Part shown: positions 15,751-21,758 of the stretch, in pieces
How positions within the stretch are numbered: position 1 is the stretch's first letter
Layout: the number at the start of each line of letters is the position of its first letter
Assembly: GCA_050185455.1 (NCBI GenBank)
Contig: JBFWZL010000028.1
Location: forward strand, 1 to 21,758
Length of the DNA: 21,758 bases
Direction: 5' to 3'
Source: SYOC01 sp050185455
GTDB taxonomy: Bacteria > Desulfobacterota > Binatia > Bin18
Notes under the pieces: generated by a model
What the model was told of the DNA's origin: nothing
Database searches by the model: none
Seen by the model: the letters and a program-made list of their open reading frames with translations, nothing else
Translations under genes and position numbers: made by a program

Positions 15751-15808
15751 AACCGGAGACGGGGAGAATCGGAGAATTTGTTTATTCTCCGGTTCCCCGA
15801 TTCTGGTT
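15751..15808. repeat. Near-perfect intergenic hairpin, 58 bases
   Basis: Arms of roughly 25 bases pair around a six-base loop (TTGTTT, 15778-15783). The inner eight pairs (CGGAGAAT with ATTCTCCG) are perfect; further out come a wobble, three pairs, two single-base bulges and an outer arm starting AACCGGA. It fills much of the gap between the 360-residue protein gene and the UGSC gene. No T run follows on the transcribed strand, so an attenuator, transcript stabiliser or dispersed repeat is as likely as a terminator. Confidence 0.55.
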
Positions 15809-15848
15809 ACTAACACTAGAAGCTGCGGAGCAATCCCTGAAGCCATTA

Positions 15849-16931
15849 TCAGCTCAAAACAATGCGTTTGGTAACCGGCGTGCTGCCTAAATCATCGGCC
15901 ACCCAACCTGGAATGGCGACGGAGAAGCGTCCCGCGGTCCCGCCCGCGACGACCACCAAAATAGATTGTGGAGAACGGAACTTGCGAACGTACCCATCAA
16001 CGACAATGCCGCTATTTTCAAATGCCCGCACCAAATTCGCTCCGAACCCTTCGCCACTATCTTTCCCCGGCTTGAGCTCGTCGATCGATTTTTTCACGGT
16101 GTTGTAGAGAAACTGGCGGACATCTTTTCGTGCCCAGCCATCCGCCGCGATGGTCTGAGCATGTTCTGGGCTCAAGACTAAGATCGTGTCGCCGAAGAGT
16201 GGGTAATTCTTAAAATTCCACAGCCCGCCGCCCATCGTGAAACCAATCGACGACATGAGCTGTTCGGCACTGCGACTCTGAAAATCACTGATTTGTTGAG
16301 GAGAGCCGCCAGCGAAAAGTGTGATGGTGGACTCGTCTTCCGTACATCCTCGCTCGAGGTGAAACGGTTCCCACGGAGACTCTTCCTCGTTTTCGGCGAT
16401 GATCGCACTGTATTGACCGGGCTGTCCCATAGTGGCTTTGGTTAGCTCGTGGGGTCGAGCGCCGCCAATATTCATGATCGCCAGACGCAAAGACCGACCG
16501 ATCGTCGCATTGGCGCGAAAGCCGTGTCCCAACGCATTATGTCCACAGTTCAGTCCTATCCGGAGCCGGACAGGTCCGTTAATAATCGCCCAAGGAGACG
16601 CCGAGAACAACGTGACGTTCATACCGTGCGCACACAGCCGCTCGTCACACAGCGCTTCGACTCCAGCGAGGACGACAGGAAAATAGTCAGGTTTACAGCC
16701 CGCCATGACTGCATTGATGGCTACCTTCTCAACAGTGGCTTCTCCATAGCAAGGACCGAGAACGCCGATTAATTCATTTCGTAAGCGGTCTGGAGCACCT
16801 CCCAACATACGTTCCACACGATCGCGAGTGGGCGGCACGACTGGAAACCCATCCGTGACGCCTTGTTCGTACAGCTGTTCGATAGGATCGTCCGTTGGTT
16901 GTGCATGTGTTGAGGAACTCACTGCTGACAC
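15849..16931 (-). CDS. Unrecognised 360-residue protein upstream of the UGSC selenoprotein gene
   Basis: The family was not identified by name. Visible segments are GVTDGFPVVPPTRDRVERML (24-43), GEATVEKVAINAVMAGCKPDYFP (63-85), INGPVRLRIGLNCGHNALGHG, ANATIGRSLRLAIMNIGGA, and ENEEESPWEPFHLERG. The density of small residues and conserved-looking Cys (C61, C79, C95, C100, C129) suggests an enzyme, perhaps binding a metal or a thiol partner. No signal peptide or membrane segment is seen. The GTG at 16931 has GGAGGGG six bases upstream. From memory, genes of this type commonly lie beside UGSC genes in many genomes, which would suggest a functional pair, but this was not checked. A sigma-70-like promoter lies just upstream. 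Confidence 0.75.
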   Translation of the reverse strand: MSAVSSSTHAQPTDDPIEQLYEQGVTDGFPVVPPTRDRVERMLGGAPDRLRNELIGVLGPCYGEATVEKVAINAVMAGCKPDYFPVVLAGVEALCDERLCAHGMNVTLFSASPWAIINGPVRLRIGLNCGHNALGHGFRANATIGRSLRLAIMNIGGARPHELTKATMGQPGQYSAIIAENEEESPWEPFHLERGCTEDESTITLFAGGSPQQISDFQSRSAEQLMSSIGFTMGGGLWNFKNYPLFGDTILVLSPEHAQTIAADGWARKDVRQFLYNTVKKSIDELKPGKDSGEGFGANLVRAFENSGIVVDGYVRKFRSPQSILVVVAGGTAGRFSVAIPGWVADDLGSTPVTKRIVLS

Positions 16932-16958
16932 GGTTTTCCCCTCCGTCTAGCGACTTTT

Positions 16959-16987
16959 GGTATAGGCTCTTACGAAAGGAATTGCAA
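16959..16987 (-). promoter_or_regulatory. Predicted sigma-70 promoter of the UGSC operon
   Basis: On the minus strand TTGCAA (-35, 16987-16982), a 17-base spacer and TATACC (-10, 16964-16959) lie about 28 bases before the GTG start at 16931. The site fits a promoter for the 360-residue protein gene, UGSC gene and amidohydrolase gene. Predicted by eye. Confidence 0.5.
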
Positions 16988-17055
16988 GAATTTAGGGCGT
17001 GCTTGGCTAGGTGGAAAAACTGACCCAGCGCAGATCAGTAGGAGGAATGAAAGTG

Positions 17056-18462
17056 CTATAGGCGAGGGGAAAGATCAGGTTCAGCCTCGACCTCAGAGCC
17101 TCGAACTAAAGAATCGAGTGCATATTTTTCCATCTTACGATAAAGGCGTTGACGATCGATCGCCAAAATGCGCGCGGCTTCGTTTTTATTGCCGCGGCTT
17201 TTATGCAGAGCCGCAGCGATCAATGATTTTTCCATGTCCTCCAGGGTCGGCAGTTCCGAGAGTTCGTTGAAATTGACCGGATGTTCCTCGAAACCAACTA
17301 CGGAGATGGGAAGATCGGCTCGGGTGATCTCTGTACTTTGTGAGAGGGCAAATACACGCTCAATGACATTCTGTAATTCGCGGATATTTCCCGGCCACGG
17401 ATAAGCGAGAAGCTTTTCCATCGCGTCCGGCGCGAGGCGTTTTGGCTCCACGTTATACTCTTTACTAAACACTGAAATGAAATGCTCGATTAGCAGTACA
17501 ATATCGTCCCGCCGTTCGCGTAACGGAGGAAGATGGATGGGAACTACATTCAGACGATAATACAGATCGTCCCGAAAGGCGCCTTTTCGTACTTCCTCTT
17601 CAAGATTACGATTACTGGCGGCAATAATACGCACATCCATTTTCACTGGTCTGTTCGAACCCAGAGGAGTCACTTCTTTTTCTTGAATGGCCCGTAAAAA
17701 TTTGACCTGAAGAGCCAGAGGAATTTCACTGATCTCGTCTAAAAAAAGAGTGCCGCCGTCCGCCGCCTGAAAGACGCCATTATGATCGGCTATCGCGCCG
17801 GTAAACGCGCCGCGCCGATGGCCGAACAATTGGCTGTCGAGCAATGTTTCTGACATTGCACCGCAGTTAATGGCGACGAATGGTCGATCTCCCCACGGTC
17901 CCTTCTGATGGATCGTGCGAGCGACAAGTTCCTTTCCGGTTCCGCTTTCTCCAGTGATGAGAACCGTGCTCTTATTCGTACTCACGGCGCCAATGACTGT
18001 GTAGATCTGGCGCATGGCCTGACTCTGCCCGATCAGCTCCCCGAACTTCTTATACGCACGCACCTCCTGTCGAAGTCGCACGACTTCTTCTCGCAGTTTT
18101 TTCGTTTCGATCAGCTTATCGACTTTGAGGAGCAATTCGTCCGGATTGCAGGGTTTAGTGAGATAGTCGGCTGCTCCACTTTGCATAGCTTCAACCGCGC
18201 TTTCGATTGTGCCATGACCAGTGAGAACGATCACCGCGCAGCCGCGTTCTTTGATATTCATCTCACGCAAGAGCTGCATGCCGTCCATCACTGGCATCTT
18301 CAAGTCGGTAATCACGATGTCAAAATTGGCGCGGTCCAGCTTGAGGAGCGCTTCACGGCCGTTCCCAGCAGTGGCAACATCATAGCCTTTTCGTTGCAGG
18401 ATTTTTGCCTGCATTTTGGCCATGTTTGTTTCGTCTTCGACGAGTAAAATATGTGCGGTCAT
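17056..18462 (-). CDS. NtrC-family sigma-54-dependent response regulator
   Basis: A 468-residue enhancer-binding protein with three domains. Residues 1-120 are a receiver (LLVEDE at the start, phosphoacceptor D53 in ITDLKMPVMDG, K103 in LTKP). Residues ~140-380 are an AAA+ sigma-54 activation domain, with Walker A GESGTGKE (171-178), the sigma-54 contact loop GAFTGA (218-223) and Walker B GGTLFLDEIS (236-245). Residues ~420-455 are a Fis-type helix-turn-helix (GNKNEAARILAIDRQRLYRKM). The ATG at 18462 lies 26 bases after the stop of the histidine kinase gene on the same strand, its obvious partner. It should activate sigma-54 promoters; no clear -24/-12 site was seen in the window, so targets are elsewhere or divergent from consensus. 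Confidence 0.95.
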   Translation of the reverse strand: MTAHILLVEDETNMAKMQAKILQRKGYDVATAGNGREALLKLDRANFDIVITDLKMPVMDGMQLLREMNIKERGCAVIVLTGHGTIESAVEAMQSGAADYLTKPCNPDELLLKVDKLIETKKLREEVVRLRQEVRAYKKFGELIGQSQAMRQIYTVIGAVSTNKSTVLITGESGTGKELVARTIHQKGPWGDRPFVAINCGAMSETLLDSQLFGHRRGAFTGAIADHNGVFQAADGGTLFLDEISEIPLALQVKFLRAIQEKEVTPLGSNRPVKMDVRIIAASNRNLEEEVRKGAFRDDLYYRLNVVPIHLPPLRERRDDIVLLIEHFISVFSKEYNVEPKRLAPDAMEKLLAYPWPGNIRELQNVIERVFALSQSTEITRADLPISVVGFEEHPVNFNELSELPTLEDMEKSLIAAALHKSRGNKNEAARILAIDRQRLYRKMEKYALDSLVRGSEVEAEPDLSPRL

Positions 18463-18488
18463 GGCTTACTGTCGCAGTGAGAGCCAGA

Positions 18489-20105
18489 TCAAGCGGACAA
18501 CTCGGCTGGTTGCTTCTCTTTCCGTCGTTTCTCTTTCGCGCAAGGGCAAGGCAGTTCAATGAGAAATGTAGTGCCGCCTTGCGGTTTACTTTGCACGGTG
18601 ATGTTCCCCTGGTAGCGTTTTACAACCGAATGCACAATTGATAGTCCAAGACCGGTGCCTTTGCCTGGTTCTTTTGTCGTAAAAAACGGATTGAACACGC
18701 TACTGAGATGTTGAGCAGGGATGCCGACTCCCGTGTCACTAAATTCGAGGATGACGTTCTTTTCCGGCGTGCGTAATGTCCGCAAGCGGAGTTCTCCGCC
18801 TTCCGGCATGGCTTGGACTGCATTGGTGATGAGGTTCAGAAACACCTGCCGTAATGCATTCTGATTGGCTACGCAGGTTCCTACCTTTCCGAAAACGGTA
18901 ATAACGCGGACATTATTCGTCTGGAGGTACTTGTGCATCAGGTGTAACGTGCGACGAAGGAGGTCGTTAATATTAACCTCTTCCATCTCCACGCCGCTTT
19001 CTCGCGAAAACTCAAGCAAATTGGTGATAATTTCTTGGGCTCGGACAATTTCGTCTTTGGCGATCTGTAAATCTTCTCGCACTTCCGGATTATCTGTCGT
19101 GAGAATTTCACTGAGATCGTACAGGGCATTCATGATAATCCCGAGGGGATTACGAATCTCATGCGCGATACCTGCCGCAAGTTGCCCGATCGCCGCCATT
19201 TTCTCCGACTGAATCAGTTGACTCTCCAGATTCTTACGATCTGAGACGTCCATATAGATACCCTGGATGGTCTTCTCCCCCCTATGCTCAATGATGCCGA
19301 AGTACACCGATACAGAAACAATGCGCCCATCTTTGGCAATCAGGTGCAGATTTTCACAACTGACGTACCCTTGGTTATTCGTCTCGTGGCGCAACTGCTG
19401 GAGGCGTTCATGTTCTTCTGGAGGGTGCAAGGCCCAAATCGGTTTACCGATCATTTCCTCTCGTGAGAAGCCGGAGACTTTTTCGGCTTCCCGATTCGCG
19501 CGCAGTATTGTGTCGTCATCACAACTGATGCGGAAGATCGGCGCTGGAGCGTTTTCCACGCCTTTCCGGTGGCGTTCTTGCTCGTCGTGGAGCGCTTCTT
19601 CTCGCGCTTCAACAAAAAAATCGGTGATATGCAGGATCCGTTCGTAAAATTCCTGATCAAGAAGAGTCAGCAGTTGAACCAATCTTTGCCGGTCTTTAGC
19701 GTACGCCTCGCGCAAACGTTCAACAATCAGTAAGCGAATCTTCATCTGGCCGGAAAGAAAGCGGGATGGGGGCCAGTGGGAAATAAATCCGTGCCGGGCG
19801 TGTTCGTGTAGATAGGCGTAGGTTTCGATATCGTCCGGGTCGTCAATATGACGCGCCCAGCGGAGCATCGCGTCCTGCATATTGCGAACAGTCTCCAAGA
19901 CTCGTTCTGCAGGGATCGGAAATGTCGGAACGACGAAGGTCATCCATCCATCAACGATATCAACTGCTCGTTCCCTGATAAAAGTCGCCAATTCCGTTCG
20001 TAAAAGGCTTTTTTCTCTGGGAAAACGCAGCAACTCACAGCCGCGCATATAATGTTCCACCCGCTGAAGATGATCTTCAAGCGGCTCTTCAAAAAGTGGT
20101 TGCAT
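18489..20105 (-). CDS. PAS-domain sensor histidine kinase with N-terminal helical bundle
   Basis: A 538-residue soluble kinase. No transmembrane segment is visible, so sensing is cytoplasmic. Residues ~1-175 are an alpha-helical domain (ELATFIRERAVDIVDGW; YLHEHARHGF) resembling the RsbR-like N-terminal or globin-like sensor domains, without a residue here that identifies a ligand. Residues ~180-290 are a PAS domain (ENAPAPIFRIS; GFSREEMIGKPI; KTIQGIYMDVSDR). The kinase core follows: H-box AAGIAHEIRNPLG (H315), N-box FLNLITNA (N424, N428), G1 DTGVGI (457-462) and FFTTKEPGKGTGLGL (474-488). The ATG at 20105 opens the two-gene operon with the NtrC-like regulator. It is transcribed divergently from the ECF sigma factor gene. 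The signal is unknown. Confidence 0.93.
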   Translation of the reverse strand: MQPLFEEPLEDHLQRVEHYMRGCELLRFPREKSLLRTELATFIRERAVDIVDGWMTFVVPTFPIPAERVLETVRNMQDAMLRWARHIDDPDDIETYAYLHEHARHGFISHWPPSRFLSGQMKIRLLIVERLREAYAKDRQRLVQLLTLLDQEFYERILHITDFFVEAREEALHDEQERHRKGVENAPAPIFRISCDDDTILRANREAEKVSGFSREEMIGKPIWALHPPEEHERLQQLRHETNNQGYVSCENLHLIAKDGRIVSVSVYFGIIEHRGEKTIQGIYMDVSDRKNLESQLIQSEKMAAIGQLAAGIAHEIRNPLGIIMNALYDLSEILTTDNPEVREDLQIAKDEIVRAQEIITNLLEFSRESGVEMEEVNINDLLRRTLHLMHKYLQTNNVRVITVFGKVGTCVANQNALRQVFLNLITNAVQAMPEGGELRLRTLRTPEKNVILEFSDTGVGIPAQHLSSVFNPFFTTKEPGKGTGLGLSIVHSVVKRYQGNITVQSKPQGGTTFLIELPCPCAKEKRRKEKQPAELSA

Positions 20106-20225
20106 AACGGCGTTGACCCTCCAGCTCTTTTCCCCTACCGTCTCCGTCTAGTTGAAACAATCCCCCTTTGAGAGAGAGCAAAGAGGCGCCTAAAGCGCGA
20201 CCTTTATTTCACCTAAGTGTTGATA

Positions 20226-20846
20226 ATGGAACAGAAAGAGCGGGTGACGCCGCACGACGATCCTGATGTACAGCTCATGTTACGCTTTCAAAAGGGAGAG
20301 ATGGGAGCGTTTCAGCAGTTGTTCAACAAGTACTCCTCGTCGGTGGTCAATTTCGCCTTCCGCTTTGTCGGATCGCGGGAACGGGCCGAGGAACTTGCTC
20401 AAGAAGTGTTCTTACAAGTCTATCGTTGGCAAGACCGGTACGAGCCAAGAGCAAAGTTTTCTACTTGGTTATTCAAAATCGCTAACAATCATTGTCTTAA
20501 TGAGGTGCGAAAGGGGGAATATAAAGTCAGCCACGAATCGTTGGACTTGCGGCGGGATAGCGAAGGAGATGAGAGAGAAAGAGACCTTCCCGATACGAAC
20601 CCACGGAAGGGCGATGATATCTTGGCGGCGAAGCAGACAGCCGATAAAATACAAACAATCTTGCGTCGTTTGCCGGAAAGTCAACGTTCAGCACTGATGT
20701 TGAGCCGGTTGGAAGGGCTATCGTACCAAGAGGTTGCTGAAGTCCTTGGCACGACAGAAAAAGCTGTAAAAAGCCTTGTTTTTCGTGCAACGCAAAGCCT
20801 CCGTGAGGGGCTACAAGAATTTCTTGAGAGCCATGATGACGTGTGA
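20226..20846 (+). CDS. ECF-type RNA polymerase sigma factor
   Basis: A 206-residue group IV sigma factor. Region 2 (about 26-97) contains GAFQQLFNKYSSSVVNFAFRF, then AEELAQEVFLQVYRW and KFSTWLFKIANNHCLNEVRK, the -10 recognition and melting elements. Region 4 (about 148-198) contains RLPESQRSALMLSRLEGLSYQEVAEVLGTTEKAVKSLVFRA, the -35 binding helix-turn-helix. There is no sigma region 3, as expected. The ATG at 20226 was chosen; GTG at 20217 is an alternative, and neither has a strong ribosome site. The stop overlaps the anti-sigma start by 11 bases, so the two are translationally coupled. The 120-base gap to the divergent kinase gene should contain its promoter; none was recognised. Confidence 0.93.
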   Translation: MEQKERVTPHDDPDVQLMLRFQKGEMGAFQQLFNKYSSSVVNFAFRFVGSRERAEELAQEVFLQVYRWQDRYEPRAKFSTWLFKIANNHCLNEVRKGEYKVSHESLDLRRDSEGDERERDLPDTNPRKGDDILAAKQTADKIQTILRRLPESQRSALMLSRLEGLSYQEVAEVLGTTEKAVKSLVFRATQSLREGLQEFLESHDDV

Positions 20847-21594
20847 ATTTTTCCAAGAGGAATTGGTTGCTTATCGCGATGGTGAGTTGCCTGAACAGGA
20901 GCGGGAGCAGATTGCCGTGCATCTGAAAACCTGTGCGGAGTGCGCTCATGAGGAAATTCAGCTCACCCGGGTAGAGCATTTGCTAGCAACGATGGAGCGG
21001 ATGACCCCCTCTCCGAATTTCGTAGCGACCTTCTGGAAGCGATTGGAGCAAGAGCAGACGCAGGCGAGTACGCATCTCCTCAGTATTGCTCCTGTACAAG
21101 AGCATCCCCTCGTGCGCTGGTGGCGAGAACTGCGGGAATCTATGGAAGCCTGGCAGGTCGCGCCAGCGCTTGCCGCAGTCGCGAGCCTTTTAGTGTTCTT
21201 CGCTTATTTCTTCACAATCCCATCGACACAAACACCAACCGAAACTCCACCCCCAATGCTGACTCTTGCGCCACAAGAGTTGGCGGTAGTTTCTACTAAA
21301 ACCGCTTCTCCAGGGGTTCCTGCGGATTTGACAGGCAGACTTGCACTTTATACAAATTACAACATTATCTCTGACCTAGAGCAGTTTTCTCATCTTGAAG
21401 AGATTGCCGCGGTTAAACTTCCCACCGAAAACATAACGGAGATAGTCAAAGAGGATGACATTCCTCCTGAATTGTTGCAAAATCCTAGCTTCTTTGCGCA
21501 CTATCCTATTCTCGAACGAATGGACAAATTACAAAACCTTGAATCCGTGCTTGGGACGCCGGCAACCGAGGAAGACCCTCACAGCAGAGGATAG
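20836..21594 (+). CDS. Zinc-finger membrane anti-sigma factor
   Basis: A 253-residue protein that begins with a ZAS-type anti-sigma domain: CEFFQEELVAYRDGELP, then H29-x3-C33-x2-C36 (HLKTCAEC), the zinc-binding pattern that holds ECF sigma factors. One membrane helix lies at about 108-127 (VAPALAAVASLLVFFAYFF). The C-terminal ~125 residues are periplasmic and Pro-rich, then acidic, probably the signal-sensing part. The ATG at 20836 overlaps the sigma gene (a second ATG is at 20833), a typical coupled pair. Release of the sigma factor would be triggered by an envelope or redox signal acting on the zinc site or periplasmic part; which one is not visible. Confidence 0.9.
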   Translation: MTCEFFQEELVAYRDGELPEQEREQIAVHLKTCAECAHEEIQLTRVEHLLATMERMTPSPNFVATFWKRLEQEQTQASTHLLSIAPVQEHPLVRWWRELRESMEAWQVAPALAAVASLLVFFAYFFTIPSTQTPTETPPPMLTLAPQELAVVSTKTASPGVPADLTGRLALYTNYNIISDLEQFSHLEEIAAVKLPTENITEIVKEDDIPPELLQNPSFFAHYPILERMDKLQNLESVLGTPATEEDPHSRG

Positions 21595-21603
21595 AGTTGA
21601 AAT

Positions 21604-21758
21604 ATGAAAATCTGGATCGCGTTATTACTGGTGGGCAGTGCGCTTGGTGGAGGAACTGCTCTTGGGGCGTTACATGTGTCTGAATCGTCCGTAACTTTTT
21701 CAGCCGCCGTTCCTCGCAGGGTCGCTCAGAGCTGGGACGAACTCTCTCCGCAAGAACG
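21604..21758 (+). CDS. Small exported protein after the anti-sigma gene, cut by window edge
   Basis: The first 51 codons from the ATG at 21604 are present and the gene runs off the window. A signal peptide is evident (MKIWIALLLVGSALGGGTAL, cleaved near A20-A22). The mature start ends in QSWDELSPQER, a pattern resembling DUF3106-type proteins, which have repeats of W-x-x-L-S-P-x-x-R and are commonly found beside ECF sigma and anti-sigma genes. The match is from a short segment, so the family is tentative. It lies 9 bases after the anti-sigma stop and is probably the third gene of that operon, perhaps a periplasmic partner in signal detection. Confidence 0.65.
   Translation, partial: MKIWIALLLVGSALGGGTALGALHVSESSVTFSAAVPRRVAQSWDELSPQE

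Noticed and set aside
1..21758. CRISPR array, tRNA/rRNA, insertion sequence, prophage or integrase
   Set aside because: No regularly spaced direct repeats, no recognisable tRNA or rRNA segment and no transposase or integrase motifs were found by reading both strands.
17056..21758. Sigma-54 promoter near the NtrC-type regulator
   Set aside because: TGGCAC occurrences (for example near 20748) are not followed by TTGC at the correct spacing.

Overview
The window comes from a bacterial genome with mixed gene orientation and moderately high G+C. Two genes carry in-frame UGA codons followed by SECIS-like hairpins, so the organism almost certainly decodes UGA as selenocysteine. A UGSC-family selenoprotein, several amidohydrolases, a crotonase and an NtrC-type two-component pair fit an uncultured soil or marine lineage near the former Deltaproteobacteria (Binatia or Entotheonella-like). 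That placement is inference; no rRNA or marker gene is present.

Layout. 125-919 (+) is a phosphopantetheinyl transferase. It converges, across a perfect GC-rich hairpin, on an N-acyl-D-amino-acid deacylase-like amidohydrolase (1031-2722, -). About 500 bases without a recognisable gene follow. 3225-7710 (-) is a three-gene candidate defence operon: a MerR-HicB fusion regulator, a 1050-residue adenine DNA methyltransferase, and a small protein with a PD-(D/E)XK-type D...ExK signature. All three have TTG start candidates and both junctions contain the overlap TTGA. Next come a YbaK-type deacylase and an MFS transporter (-), then a crotonase-family enzyme (+).

10903-11727 (+) is a two-domain sulfurtransferase whose catalytic cysteine codon is UGA. 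The reading frame continues for 41 residues, a perfect 7-bp hairpin sits 17 nt behind the UGA, and an intrinsic-terminator-like hairpin follows the downstream TAA. A secreted beta-rich protein overlaps its end. 12599-13699 (-) is a small membrane cluster: a zinc ribbon protein, a 74-residue unknown and an isoprenylcysteine methyltransferase-like protein.

16931-13879 (-) is a likely operon of an unrecognised 360-residue protein, a UGSC selenoprotein (Sec95, with its own SECIS-like hairpin) and a metal-dependent amidohydrolase. 20105-17056 (-) is a PAS histidine kinase with an NtrC-type sigma-54 activator. Divergent from it, 20226 onward (+) holds an ECF sigma factor, a zinc-binding membrane anti-sigma factor and the start of a small exported protein cut by the window edge.

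The main discoveries are the sulfurtransferase with predicted Sec at its active site, which ordinary gene calling would truncate, and the compact methyltransferase-nuclease operon. The UGSC gene, independently recognisable as a selenoprotein, supports the UGA reading of the sulfurtransferase.
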